Notes: generated from the letters alone by a model not told the origin. Positions 23,949 to 32,575 are shown, counted from the stretch's first letter. The stretch is DNA of 39,483 nt from Synergistaceae bacterium UBA1358 (GCA_002306075.1 DBRW01000051.1:1-39483); one strand, 5' to 3'. Numbers and translations: made by a program.

Positions 23949-24353
23949 TTACTGCTCAAGCTTGTATATGGTCCACCTCAGAGAGGCCGCCTTCCTCGCA
24001 AGCTTGAGGTCTCCCTTCAAATAGAGTCCCTTGAACTCCACGTCCTCGCCCGGGCCGATCTGGGTCTCCTCGATGAAGATGTCCCCTATCTCCTTCCTGT
24101 CCTCTCCAATAAAGCTGCAGGCGGCGGAAAATCTGACAAGGGATTCTCCTTTGTTCACCAAGGTGATGTTTACTCCGTCAGATGTGACCTTCAGTCCCCT
24201 GTACTCGACAGGGGCACCGTTCGGGATCTGTCCCTTGGAACTGAATACCGCAAAGGCCGGCATTGCAAAAATCAACAGCATGATCATCGATATGGCTATC
24301 TTTTTCACTATCAGGGGCACCCCGCTTTCTTTCTTATATATAAATTTTAACAT
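23949..24353 (-). CDS. Small exported protein of unknown function
   Basis: 134 residues from ATG 24353 (AAGAGGG just upstream), or 119 from GTG 24308. With the GTG start it has a textbook signal peptide: basic KK, a hydrophobic core AISMIMLLIFAMPAFA, and an AFA cleavage motif. The mature part of about 100 residues looks all-beta, with alternating hydrophobics (YRGLKVTSDGVNITLVNKGE, quoted in part) and one cysteine, like a small periplasmic immunoglobulin-like domain. I do not recognise the family. It lies downstream of tRNA-Ser on the same strand but with a terminator-like hairpin between. Confidence 0.75.
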   Translation of the reverse strand: MLKFIYKKESGVPLIVKKIAISMIMLLIFAMPAFAVFSSKGQIPNGAPVEYRGLKVTSDGVNITLVNKGESLVRFSAACSFIGEDRKEIGDIFIEETQIGPGEDVEFKGLYLKGDLKLARKAASLRWTIYKLEQ

Positions 24354-24432
24354 ATCGGCCCTCTTACGAGTGGTCCATATCAGCAAAAAAACCTGTATCA
24401 CCGCGTAAGAGTATCGTATCATTAAAATCAAA

Positions 24433-24458
24433 GGCGGCCTCCCCGCAGGGAAGCCGCC
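24433..24458 (-). terminator. Hairpin downstream of tRNA-Ser
   Basis: On the minus strand GGCGGCTTCCC pairs with GGGGAGGCCGCC (one wobble and a small offset), followed by TTTGATTTT. A moderate terminator for the tRNA transcript. Confidence 0.6.
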
Positions 24459-24470
24459 CCGTATAAAACC

Positions 24471-24558
24471 TGGCGGAGAGCAGAGGATTCGAACCCCTGG
24501 GGCTGTGACACCCAACTGATTTCAAGTCAGTCACCATAGACCACTCGGACAGCTCTCC
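24471..24558 (-). tRNA. tRNA-Ser (anticodon UGA)
   Basis: 88 bases on the minus strand including an encoded CCA. Acceptor stem GGAGAGC/GCTCTCC is perfect, the anticodon stem ACTGA/TCAGT encloses loop CTTGAAA with anticodon TGA (plus-strand 24522-24524), the T arm is GGGGTTCGAATCCTC with TTCGAAT loop, and the long variable arm is that of serine tRNA. Reads UCA-type serine codons. It is not tRNA-Sec, which would carry anticodon UCA. Confidence 0.97.
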
Positions 24559-24630
24559 GGACAACGTTAATATTATAGCGGCCTTTTGATTTCAGGCAAG
24601 TCTAAATGAATAATTTTTCGGAGGAAAGCC

Positions 24631-26793
24631 ATGTCAGAGAACAAGATGTCTTTTCGGGTAGCAGGCATGACCTGTACTACATGCTCAAGGATCGTTGAAA
24701 GGACGCTCTCAAAGGTGGAGGGAGTGACCTATGCATCCGTCAACCTGGCAACGGAGAGCGCCTTTGTCGCTGCGGACGACTCCGTGACATTTGAGATGCT
24801 TGAGGCTGCCGTGGAAAAAAGCGGCTACAAAATACTTAAAAACACACCCGCGGACATAGACGATATAAAGTACCGCGAAGCAAGGAAGGATCTTTTCTTC
24901 ATTCTTCTCATAGGCATCCCTATGTCGGTGCTGATGTTCATGCACATGGTGATGGGCATACACTACCACTGGTACGGGATGATGGAAGTCATTGCGGGCG
25001 GCATCGCTATATTCTGGGGCGGCAGGAAGACCCTTCGCGGCGCATGGATAGCTCTGGCACACGCCCACACGAATATGGACACCCTTATCGCCATAAGCGC
25101 CGCCGCATCATGGGCAACAGCTCTGATGAACCTGGCAGGACTTGACATCCCCTCCTTCGGGACTATCGGCGTTATGATCCTGATGCTGCACCTGACCGGA
25201 AGATATATAGAATCCCATCTGAGAGACAGGGCAGCAAAACAGGTCAAGGCGCTCATGACACTGCAGCCGCGCGAGGCCAGGGTGGTCTCGGAAGAAAATA
25301 CTCTTATGGTCCCTATAGAGGCCGTAAAACCGGATACGATCATCCAGGTCAACCCCGGCGAGAGGATCCCGCTCGACGGTGTAGTCATAGAAGGCCTCTC
25401 CGGCGTCGACGAATCCCTCCTGACGGGAGAGTCCCAGCCCGTTGCGAAGGACACCGGTTCAGACGTCACAGGCGGGGCGATGAACCTTTCGGGAGTGCTG
25501 CTGATAAAGACAACGAAGGTCGGCGAGGACACTTTCCTCTCAAAGATGCTCGATCTCGTAAGGGAGGCACAGGGGAGCAAGGTGCCGCTCCAGGATCTTG
25601 CAGACAGGATAACACTGATCTTTGTTCCTGCCGTTATCTCGCTTGCCGTGATCAGCGCGCTGATCTGGTACTTCTTTTTTGACAGCCTCTCTCTTTATGT
25701 GGCGCCCCTGGCCGCATATCTTCCATGGCCCACCGCATTCGTTTCACCTGTATCGGCGGCAGCATATTCGTTTGTCGCCACCCTGGTCATAGCATGTCCC
25801 TGCGCGCTCGGACTGGCGACTCCGCTTGCGCTTGTAGTCAGTACAGGCGAGGCCTCGAAAAACGGACTACTCATAAGGAACGCAGAGGCGATCCAGACAC
25901 TGCATGAAGTAGATCATGCGATCCTCGACAAGACCGGCACGCTTACCCTCGGCGAACCAGAGGTCATTGAATGGGAACTTCCGGAAGAGGCCATTCCCTT
26001 TGTCTGCGCCCTTGAGTCAAATTCCGGGCACCCAGTGGCTAAGGCTGTCGTAAACAGACTTGGCATCGGGGAGTTCGAAAAACCCGAAAGCGCAGAAGAG
26101 GTCCCGGGTGAGGGTATCACCGGAAGATGGGGGAATGACGAATGGTTCGTGGGAAGGCCGCTTAACAGGTCAAGATGGACAGCTAAATCGGCGCTTGCCA
26201 GGACTATCGTAGAAGTACGGAAAAACGGAGAACCTATCGGCTTTTTTGCAATATCCGACCCGATAAGGAGCGACTCAAAAGAGGCCGTCTCAGAGCTTGC
26301 AAGGCTTGGGATAACGACCGTGATGGCGACCGGAGACGGCATGGAGGCGGCCCTTGAAATAGCTGATCAGGCCGGGATAGAAAACGTAAGATGGGAGGTC
26401 CGCCCCGAGGACAAGCTTTCGATAATCAGGGAGGCCCAGAGCAAAGGCAAAAAGGTCCTGATGGCCGGAGACGGTATAAACGACGCTGCGGCACTCAAAG
26501 GGGCCCATGTCGGAGTGGCTATGGGCGGAGGTATGGACCTCGCGGTAGACAGCGCGGATATCGTTATCCTGAAGGGCGGTATCTCAAAGATAGTATCTGC
26601 TGTTAAAATATCGGATAAGACATGGCAGGTCATTCGCCAGAACCTTTTCGGCGCATTTTTTTACAACATAATTGCCATACCTCTTGCCATGCTTGGTCTT
26701 TTGCACCCTCTGGCGGCTGAGATCGCAATGGCCGCAAGCTCTATAACAGTCATTCTTAACTCGCTCCGCATCTCAGGTTCGGCGGAGAAATAA
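24631..26793 (+). CDS. copA: Copper-exporting P-type ATPase (P1B-1)
   Basis: 720-residue Cu+ exporter of the inner membrane with a single N-terminal HMA domain (GMTCTTCS, about 13-20). The transmembrane site is Cys389-Pro-Cys391 (ACPCALGLATP), the phosphorylated aspartate is Asp433 in DKTGTLT, TGES is in the actuator, HP in SGHPVAKA, and GDGINDAAAL is the hinge. The Cu+ signatures of the last helices are present: YN in FFYNIIAIP and MAASS in the final helix. Length is slightly below the 750-800 of two-HMA forms. CGGAGGA precedes the ATG. copZ follows after 16 bases. No CsoR or CueR gene is adjacent. Confidence 0.95.
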   Translation: MSENKMSFRVAGMTCTTCSRIVERTLSKVEGVTYASVNLATESAFVAADDSVTFEMLEAAVEKSGYKILKNTPADIDDIKYREARKDLFFILLIGIPMSVLMFMHMVMGIHYHWYGMMEVIAGGIAIFWGGRKTLRGAWIALAHAHTNMDTLIAISAAASWATALMNLAGLDIPSFGTIGVMILMLHLTGRYIESHLRDRAAKQVKALMTLQPREARVVSEENTLMVPIEAVKPDTIIQVNPGERIPLDGVVIEGLSGVDESLLTGESQPVAKDTGSDVTGGAMNLSGVLLIKTTKVGEDTFLSKMLDLVREAQGSKVPLQDLADRITLIFVPAVISLAVISALIWYFFFDSLSLYVAPLAAYLPWPTAFVSPVSAAAYSFVATLVIACPCALGLATPLALVVSTGEASKNGLLIRNAEAIQTLHEVDHAILDKTGTLTLGEPEVIEWELPEEAIPFVCALESNSGHPVAKAVVNRLGIGEFEKPESAEEVPGEGITGRWGNDEWFVGRPLNRSRWTAKSALARTIVEVRKNGEPIGFFAISDPIRSDSKEAVSELARLGITTVMATGDGMEAALEIADQAGIENVRWEVRPEDKLSIIREAQSKGKKVLMAGDGINDAAALKGAHVGVAMGGGMDLAVDSADIVILKGGISKIVSAVKISDKTWQVIRQNLFGAFFYNIIAIPLAMLGLLHPLAAEIAMAASSITVILNSLRISGSAEK

Positions 26794-26809
26794 AAAGGAG
26801 GAGACCATA

Positions 26810-27013
26810 ATGAGTAAATTTACGCTCTTGATCCCGGATATGATGTGCGCCCACTGCGAGAAACGGATCCGCGAGGCTGTGGCATCGCTTGGGGGGAACG
26901 TGACCTCGCTTGACCTTGAGACTAAGGTAGTCCTAGTCGAAGCGGACGTTTCCGGAGAAGAACTGATCAAAGCCATAGACGATGCGGGGTACGATGCGCA
27001 GATAACCGGCTGA
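26810..27013 (+). CDS. copZ: Copper chaperone (HMA domain)
   Basis: 67-residue single HMA domain with the Cu+-binding CxxC in DMMCAHCEKR (Cys14, Cys17), expected to hand copper to CopA in the cytoplasm. Length is exactly that of CopZ. AAAGGAGGAG precedes the ATG and the gap to copA is 16 bases, so it is one operon. Followed by a large hairpin (27048-27095). Confidence 0.92.
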   Translation: MSKFTLLIPDMMCAHCEKRIREAVASLGGNVTSLDLETKVVLVEADVSGEELIKAIDDAGYDAQITG

Positions 27014-27047
27014 CATCTAACCATTCTTCTCAGCCATCCCCCGCACA

Positions 27048-27095
27048 CATATCCTGCTGCGATAGTTGCTCTTACGCAGCTGCAGAGAGGATATG
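27048..27095. repeat. Large inverted repeat between copZ and the next gene
   Basis: CATATCCT (27048-27055) pairs with AGGATATG (27088-27095), and GCTGCG (27056-27061) with CGCAGC (27075-27080), leaving a seven-base bulge on one side and a 13-base loop. No T tract follows on the plus strand, so it may be a 3'-end stabiliser of the cop message, a leader structure, or an operator. Confidence 0.55.
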
Positions 27096-27167
27096 TCAAA
27101 TTAAGTGAAATTACCTTAAACAACACTATCGATATGGTAGAATCATTTCAGATAAGGGGGAATCAGA

Positions 27168-27518
27168 ATGAAAAAGACATCGATTTTAGCCATAACAGCT
27201 CTAATAGTGCTGCTTTCTGCAGGACAAGTCTTCGCGCACCCCCCGAAAGCCCCCTCCGTTTCCTGGGACAAATCCTCGGAGACCCTGACCGTGACGGCCG
27301 AACACAGCGTCAACGATCCTCAGAAACATTATGTCCTTACTTTCACAGTCTTTGAAGGAAACAAGCAGGTGCTGCTGAAGCAGTATGACGATCAGGGAGA
27401 CGCAAAGACGTTCAGCGACAGCGTGATCCTCAAGGGACTGAAACCGGGCTCTTCAGTAAGGGTACAGCTGGTCTGCAATATTATGGGTTCTGCAGAGTCA
27501 GAGATAACCATCGATTAA
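27168..27518 (+). CDS. Secreted superoxide-reductase-like domain protein
   Basis: 116 residues with a clear signal peptide (MKKTSILAITALIVLLSAG, cleavage near FAH). The mature part follows the layout of the iron site in desulfoferrodoxin/neelaredoxin: an early His, two His in AEHSVNDPQKHY (normally HPxxxxHY), and near the end CNIMG where superoxide reductases have CNxHG. The last His is replaced by Met and the two-His spacing is longer, so it is probably a related non-canonical metal-binding or sulfur-protein fold. I base this on motif resemblance only. It is downstream of copA-copZ but separated by 154 bases, and has its own extended -10-like TGGTAGAAT (27135-27143). Confidence 0.6.
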   Translation: MKKTSILAITALIVLLSAGQVFAHPPKAPSVSWDKSSETLTVTAEHSVNDPQKHYVLTFTVFEGNKQVLLKQYDDQGDAKTFSDSVILKGLKPGSSVRVQLVCNIMGSAESEITID

Positions 27519-27540
27519 CGGACACGTTTACAAGAACTTG

Positions 27541-27590
27541 AAAAAAAGAGGGAAGATCCACGGGTACGGGATCTTCCCTCTTTCGCATTT
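27541..27590. terminator. Bidirectional terminator
   Basis: AGAGGGAAGATCC (27547-27559) pairs with GGATCTTCCCTCT (27569-27581). A7 precedes and T-rich sequence follows, so it serves both the plus-strand secreted protein and the minus-strand RodZ-like gene. Confidence 0.88.
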
Positions 27591-27610
27591 TAAGATCTGA
27601 GCCTGTCAGA

Positions 27611-28573
27611 TCAGTTGTTGTCTGTGATCCTGCCGTCAGGCCAGAAAAACTTTGTGGCAGGTTTTTCTCCCGGGGCAACGGGGAATATCTTCTTTCCGTC
27701 CCACTCAACAGAGGCGCTGCCCGGTTTGCCGATCCTCACCCTTATGGGCTGATCTTTTCCTGTTTCAAATTCCCTGAACTCGCCGGGCTTCAGGGTCCCC
27801 TCATAGAGGACCTTGTTTCCCTGACTGATCTTGGTCCAGACATATGCCTTCTCCGCCGTTACCTTTACGGACCGGGGACGTTCAGCCTGCGGCTGCGGCG
27901 CTGCCTGCACCTGTGCCGCATTTCCTGCTACCGCAGCCGCGGCTCCCGCGGGCTGCGGCTGCTTGCCGTCCATCCAGGACAGATCTACCTGCTGATCGCC
28001 GCTCGTGCCTGCGCTGTCAGCCGAAACAGGCTGAACGGGCGCGTCCGTAGGGGCGGACTGGAGTGCAGGCTCAGGATCCGGTTCCCTTACTGCGCCCGTA
28101 GTACCTCCGTCTATGGGATTCGTGGCCGCTCCTGTTATGTCTCCCCTGTACTGCCAGGTTATCCATCCTGCCGCGCCAAGGGAGATGGCGATGAGAAGAT
28201 AGAGCCATAAAAAGGATCTTGGTCTGAATACTTTCGGGGATTCGATATATTTCGCAGTTTCCTCTGCAGGAACAACGGGTGACACTGCCTTCTGTTTCTT
28301 CGTCAGCGTATCGTAGCTTTTCCATATGTCCTGAGCGCTTATGTGATCACAATACTGCCTGATGAAACTCCTCACATAAGGACCCTTGGGCAAACGGTCC
28401 AGATCTCCCTCTTCAATGGCGGCGATGTAGTGTTTCTGTATCTTTGTCGCATCTGAAATGTCTGTGATCGACAGATCCTGGGCCTCCCTGATGCTTTTTA
28501 ATCGGGCACCCAGCTCTTTTATCTGCATTTTAATTTTCTGTTCTTCGCTGATGACAGTCTCTTTTTTATCCAA
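27611..28573 (-). CDS. RodZ-like membrane protein with helix-turn-helix domain
   Basis: 320 residues. Residues about 17-90 are a Cro/XRE-type helix-turn-helix (LGARLKSIREAQDLSITDIS, YIAAIEEGDLDRLP, YVRSFIRQYC), residues 121-141 a single membrane helix, about 145-230 a Pro/Ala/Gln-rich linker, and 232-315 a beta-rich periplasmic domain of the DUF4115 kind (TLKPGEFREFETGKDQPIRV). This is the layout of RodZ, which links the MreB cytoskeleton to cell-wall elongation. It overlaps rpe by 8 bases and ends a unit with a PASTA protein and rsmB, consistent with an envelope role. Confidence 0.88.
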   Translation of the reverse strand: MDKKETVISEEQKIKMQIKELGARLKSIREAQDLSITDISDATKIQKHYIAAIEEGDLDRLPKGPYVRSFIRQYCDHISAQDIWKSYDTLTKKQKAVSPVVPAEETAKYIESPKVFRPRSFLWLYLLIAISLGAAGWITWQYRGDITGAATNPIDGGTTGAVREPDPEPALQSAPTDAPVQPVSADSAGTSGDQQVDLSWMDGKQPQPAGAAAAVAGNAAQVQAAPQPQAERPRSVKVTAEKAYVWTKISQGNKVLYEGTLKPGEFREFETGKDQPIRVRIGKPGSASVEWDGKKIFPVAPGEKPATKFFWPDGRITDNN

Positions 28574-29279
28574 CCTGCCGCCCCCTTTCAGCGTTAAAAC
28601 GCATCTCTCTGATCACCGCGACCGGGTCCGGTTTGCCAAAAATGGCGCTGCCTGCGACCAGCACATCGCAGCCGTGCCTTACAGCAAGTTCCGTGTTGTC
28701 GGGTCCTATCCCGCCATCCATCTGGATAAGGAATTCCCCTCCGTTGGCCCTTCGCCATTCCGCCAAAGCAGAGACCTTGCTGAGAGTTTCCGGAATGAAC
28801 GACTGCCCGCCGTATCCGGGGTTGACCGACATGATCAGCACAAGGTCTGTCATATGCAGTATAGGCCAGAGGATCTCTACGGGAGTGCCCGGATTTATCG
28901 AGACACCGCACGGTACGCCTTCGTTCCTTATGCTCTGCAGGACCCTGTGTATGTGAGGGGTGGCCTCGGCATGTACAGTCAGCACCGAAGGCTTTTCTGC
29001 AAGAAACATCGCGGTAAATGCCTCAGGCGGTTCGACCATTATATGGACATCTATGAACTTATGAGGATACCTCTTTTTCAAGGCTTTTAAAAGCGAGGGT
29101 CCGTATGAGAGGTTTGGAACGAAATGTCCGTCCATTATGTCGAGGTGGAGCCACTCGACCTCTCTTTCTATCTTTTCGATATCCCTCTCCATGTTCAGGA
29201 CATCGGCCGACAGAAGAGATGGCGAGATGATCACGCTCCTGCCTTCCATCTCTTTTATCAGTTGAAACGATCCTGCCAT
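28566..29279 (-). CDS. rpe: Ribulose-phosphate 3-epimerase
   Basis: 237-residue TIM-barrel enzyme interconverting ribulose-5-phosphate and xylulose-5-phosphate in the pentose phosphate pathway. Motifs: SPSLLSADVLNM, HLDIMDGHFVPN (catalytic Asp and metal His), DVHIMVEPP, SVNPGYGGQSF and QMDGGIG with the second catalytic Asp. ATG 29279 has GGAGGTGA six bases upstream and overlaps the PASTA gene by 22 bases; an internal ATG at 29246 is possible. In other bacteria rpe commonly sits next to PASTA kinase and rsmB genes, which matches this arrangement. Confidence 0.96.
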   Translation of the reverse strand: MAGSFQLIKEMEGRSVIISPSLLSADVLNMERDIEKIEREVEWLHLDIMDGHFVPNLSYGPSLLKALKKRYPHKFIDVHIMVEPPEAFTAMFLAEKPSVLTVHAEATPHIHRVLQSIRNEGVPCGVSINPGTPVEILWPILHMTDLVLIMSVNPGYGGQSFIPETLSKVSALAEWRRANGGEFLIQMDGGIGPDNTELAVRHGCDVLVAGSAIFGKPDPVAVIREMRFNAERGRQVG

Positions 29280-30406
29280 ACGAAATCACCTCCCAGGTAG
29301 ATGGTGATCGTTGCCTGTCCGGTAAAAGGCACGTTCATCGATATATATTCGCTTCCATTGGCCATGTCGTCTTTTATCACTTTCGTACCTGTATCGTCGG
29401 TAAGTTCTATTTTAAGTGAAAGAGGCTTTGTCAGAGGAGGCACCTGATATCTCAGCTTAGCCGTCTTCTGAGGAACGGCGGGGGCCGGTTTTTCAGGCTG
29501 CGGAGCCTTTGCGGGCTCGGCCTTAGGTTCCTCTTTTGCCGATTCCTTCTGAGATCCTGCGGCAGGGATATCCGGCAGCTTCGTAGGGATATCCGAGGGT
29601 TCCGTGTTCTTGATGACTACGGTCTTTACTGCGGCTGCCCGCTGCGGATCCTGATCATATGCGGGAGGCGTTTCGGGTGAGACCTCTCCTGGTCTGGGCG
29701 CCCTTGCTATCACCAGGTTTATCTGGGATCCCTCAGGAACGTTGGCTCCGTTCCTCGGGTTCGTTCTGAGCACTGTACCTGCAGGCACCTCCGCCGAGGG
29801 GGTCTCTGTCGTGCTGCCGACCGTAAGACCTATCTGTTCGAGTACCTGTGTTACGACATCTATGCCCTGACCTTTGAGATCCGGCACGCTCACAAATGCT
29901 CCGCCGCCGGTCCCGCCTGTGCTCACGAGGAGGTTCACCATGCAGTTGGCGGCCACCTGCTGCGGTGCGGCAGGGTTCTGCGCTATTATGTATCCGGCCG
30001 GCTTGAGCTTGTCAGTCACTCTTATGATCTTGTCGACTTTGAATCCGGCTTCGCTAAGCCGCTTCACGCCCTCTTCAAATTTCAGGCCTCTCACGTCAGG
30101 GATCGGGAGTACTGAGCCTCCCCTGCTGACCCTTATGATGACCACTTTGCCTTTGGACACCTTCTCGCCTGCCGGGAGGTTCTGCGAGATGACCGTATCG
30201 GCCCTTTCCGGAGAATCGACCTGATCGACTTTGGCAAGGAGACCTTCCTTCTGGAGCGCCTCAACGGCATCCACGAGCTGCATTCCTACCATGCCGGGCA
30301 CAGTGGCGCTCTTATCTTCAACAAATACTGTCCTTATACCGAAATAGGCACTGGCAATTATAACGACAAAGGCGACTGCCATGCCCCAGCGATGCACTTT
30401 ACCCAT
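29258..30406 (-). CDS. Membrane-anchored PASTA-domain protein without kinase
   Basis: 382 residues. A short cytoplasmic N-terminus, one membrane helix (about 8-25), three PASTA repeats (about 35-95, 100-168 and 175-241, with VPGMVGMQLVDAVEAL, IPDVRGLKFEEGVKRL, VPDLKGQGIDVVTQVL), a Pro/Lys/Glu-rich linker (about 245-318) and a C-terminal beta domain (about 320-382). PASTA repeats bind peptidoglycan or muropeptides. Gram-positive relatives are fused to Ser/Thr kinases (PrkC/Stk) in the same rsmB-...-rpe context; here only the outer part remains. It overlaps rpe by 22 bases. Function in wall sensing or penicillin-binding-protein assistance is inference. Confidence 0.9.
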   Translation of the reverse strand: MGKVHRWGMAVAFVVIIASAYFGIRTVFVEDKSATVPGMVGMQLVDAVEALQKEGLLAKVDQVDSPERADTVISQNLPAGEKVSKGKVVIIRVSRGGSVLPIPDVRGLKFEEGVKRLSEAGFKVDKIIRVTDKLKPAGYIIAQNPAAPQQVAANCMVNLLVSTGGTGGGAFVSVPDLKGQGIDVVTQVLEQIGLTVGSTTETPSAEVPAGTVLRTNPRNGANVPEGSQINLVIARAPRPGEVSPETPPAYDQDPQRAAAVKTVVIKNTEPSDIPTKLPDIPAAGSQKESAKEEPKAEPAKAPQPEKPAPAVPQKTAKLRYQVPPLTKPLSLKIELTDDTGTKVIKDDMANGSEYISMNVPFTGQATITIYLGGDFVWQDRFN

Positions 30407-30424
30407 AAGAAGTCCCCTTCCCCT

Positions 30425-31744
30425 CTATTTGCGCTTGACAAGCAGCGCCAGGTAGAAACCGTCGACCCACGGAAGACCGGGCCATATGACGGTCCCATAC
30501 GGTTTTCCTTTTAACATCAGCTTATGGCTCCTTTCAACAGGAGCCTCCGTCAATTCAGGGTGCCGGGCCATGACCGCGGCAACGACCTTCTCGTTCTCTT
30601 CCCTGAACATGCTGCAGGTACTGTAGGCTACGACACCTCCGGGAGCGACAAGCGAGACTGCCCTCTCGAGAAGATCTCTCTGCAGTTCAGCCGCTTTCAT
30701 CACCATTTCAGGGGTCATCCTCCATTTGCTCTCGGGATGTCTTCCCCATGTGCCGCTTCCTGTGCACGGAGCATCAAGCAGTATTGCCTGTGGTTCCTTT
30801 GAAGGGGTCAGGCTGAGGGAATCGCCGCAGCGAAATTTCACCCTGTCCCGGACCCGCATCCTTATCATTTCGTATTCCGCAGCCCTTATCCTGCCCTCTG
30901 ATATGTCCCAGGCCTCGATCTCCGCCTCCGGGAACATATCCGCGAGCTGTCCCGTCTTGATCCCGCGTCCGCAGCACATGTCAAGCAGAGGTCCACCTTT
31001 CCACCGTCTGGAGAGTGCCTCGGCCACGAGCATTGAAGATTCGCTCTGGGGGGTCACCTTCCCCTCCGAAAAACCCGGGATGTCGAGAGGATACGGGTTT
31101 GCAGGAGTCCGGACCGATCTCTCAAGGAACGGTGATGCCCATGCCTTTTTGCCTGAGGCCGTGTATCGGGCGAGCCATTCATCCCTGTCCACTCCCCTTG
31201 AAAGTCTCAGGGAGAGATAGGTCCTCATTCCGCTGCCCTTGACCAGGCGCTTTGCTTCCGGGATGGACATATCCTTGGACCATTGAGCCGCAGCCCAGCC
31301 CGGGATCCCCCAGTAGAGAGCCTGATCCCTCAGCGCGCTGCTCTTCTTAAGTTCCGCTAGATATGGCTTTGCTTCGTCCGCTACGGTATGAAGCACTGCG
31401 TTTACAAGACCGATGTCGCGGTCCTCTCCGTTTGATTTGATTGCCTGAACAAGGCCGTTTATAAGGACGGGAAGGGCAAAGTATTTAAGCTCTACTATCC
31501 CTGCTATTCCTACGATAAGTGCATCACGGGTGAGGGCAGACATATCTTTCGTGTTCCGCCTGCAGTACTTCATGAGCAGATGCTTCCAGAGCCCCTCTCT
31601 TCTCAGGGAACAGTAGACCAGGGTCGCAGCAAGGACCCTGTCGGAAGGTGCGATATCCGTATATATCTTCCGTAGCGCTTCGGCGGCAAATGCGCCTTCG
31701 TTTACTTCGCCATAGACCCTGAGCGCTGCTTCAATGCCTCTCAT
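30425..31744 (-). CDS. rsmB: 16S rRNA (cytosine-967-C5)-methyltransferase
   Basis: 439-residue RsmB/Sun. Residues 1-about 130 are the NusB-like RNA-binding domain and the rest a Rossmann methyltransferase: LLDMCCGRGIKTGQLA for S-adenosylmethionine, DAPCTGSGTWGRHPE with the motif IV cysteine, and YSTCSMFREENE with the catalytic motif VI cysteine. Length is normal. GAGGTGA lies about ten bases before the ATG. It is the first gene of the rsmB-PASTA-rpe-rodZ unit (18-base gap to the PASTA gene). Confidence 0.95.
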   Translation of the reverse strand: MRGIEAALRVYGEVNEGAFAAEALRKIYTDIAPSDRVLAATLVYCSLRREGLWKHLLMKYCRRNTKDMSALTRDALIVGIAGIVELKYFALPVLINGLVQAIKSNGEDRDIGLVNAVLHTVADEAKPYLAELKKSSALRDQALYWGIPGWAAAQWSKDMSIPEAKRLVKGSGMRTYLSLRLSRGVDRDEWLARYTASGKKAWASPFLERSVRTPANPYPLDIPGFSEGKVTPQSESSMLVAEALSRRWKGGPLLDMCCGRGIKTGQLADMFPEAEIEAWDISEGRIRAAEYEMIRMRVRDRVKFRCGDSLSLTPSKEPQAILLDAPCTGSGTWGRHPESKWRMTPEMVMKAAELQRDLLERAVSLVAPGGVVAYSTCSMFREENEKVVAAVMARHPELTEAPVERSHKLMLKGKPYGTVIWPGLPWVDGFYLALLVKRK

Positions 31745-31804
31745 CAGGCTTGATCACCTCTATGTGCGGGGACCCGCTGTTTCATGGAACGTTCGTCAAC
31801 GTAA

Positions 31805-31836
31805 CAAAAAAGGAGGCAGCCGATATGCCACCTCCC
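31805..31836 (-). terminator. Minus-strand terminator of the metallopeptidase gene
   Basis: On the minus strand GGAGGTGGCA pairs with TGCCTCC around TATCGGC, then six T (31806-31811). It separates the metallopeptidase from rsmB. Confidence 0.75.
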
Positions 31837-31855
31837 AACATTTTACACTATTTTC

Positions 31856-32545
31856 CTAGTCTCTGCGCATTCCTCTGAGGGCGAGCAGCCTTATCAGCTG
31901 GAGGACGGTCATGACGAGCGCCGCCACATAAGTGAGTGCGGCCGCGTCAAGTACGGCTTTTGCGCCGCCGACTTCGCTGCCTCTGAGGAGGCCGGTCTCG
32001 GAAAGGAGCTTGAGCGCCCTTGCGCTCGCATCGAATTCTACCGGAAGTGTCACCAGATGAAAGACCAGCACCCCACAGAAGAGAAGTATCCCTAAGTTCA
32101 GCAGGGGGGCGGAGCCCATTATCAGTCCTATGAAGAAAAGAGGCATCGACATCGTCGAACCGATGTTGACCGCCGGAACTATGGAGTTTCTGAAACGCAG
32201 AAAGGCGTAGCCTTCCTTGTCCTGGATCGCATGTCCGACTTCGTGCGCGGCGACTCCAATCGCGGCTATGCTGGAATTGCCCGTAACGGCGTCGGAGAGG
32301 CGAAGTACCTTGCTTCTCGGGTCATAGTGGTCGGTCAGATGTCCCTGTATCCTTTCGACGCGTACATTGCTCAGCCCAAATCTGTCGAGCAATACTCTGG
32401 AGACCTGATCCGCAGTGACGCCGCTCGATGCTCTTACCTCGCTGTATCTTGAAAAGGCGCCCTTGACCTTGAACTGTGCCCAGAGGGAAAAGAGCACCGC
32501 TGGTATCAGAAGCACGATGGTAGGATCAAGATATGGAAACATCAT
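31856..32545 (-). CDS. Membrane zinc metallopeptidase (YugP/DUF2 type)
   Basis: 229-residue integral membrane neutral zinc metallopeptidase. One helix at the N-terminus (about 8-24), the HExxH motif HEVGH at 101-105, two hydrophobic hairpin helices (about 128-165), the third-ligand region PVEFDASARAL, and a final helix. These are the standard features and length of the YugP family; its substrates are not established. GGAGGTG lies ahead of the ATG. It stands alone, with a palindromic operator-like site 41 bases upstream. Confidence 0.9.
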   Translation of the reverse strand: MMFPYLDPTIVLLIPAVLFSLWAQFKVKGAFSRYSEVRASSGVTADQVSRVLLDRFGLSNVRVERIQGHLTDHYDPRSKVLRLSDAVTGNSSIAAIGVAAHEVGHAIQDKEGYAFLRFRNSIVPAVNIGSTMSMPLFFIGLIMGSAPLLNLGILLFCGVLVFHLVTLPVEFDASARALKLLSETGLLRGSEVGGAKAVLDAAALTYVAALVMTVLQLIRLLALRGMRRD

Positions 32546-32575
32546 TTTATAACACCTCCGTTGTGATAGACCTTG

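Noticed and set aside
24471..24558. tRNA gene as possible tRNA-Sec (selC)
   Set aside because: Anticodon is UGA on a normal serine tRNA; tRNA-Sec has anticodon UCA and an 8-bp acceptor stem.
24586..24614. TTGATT-N17-AATAAT as copA promoter
   Set aside because: It would start transcription within the copA Shine-Dalgarno, leaving no usable leader, so I do not report it as a feature.
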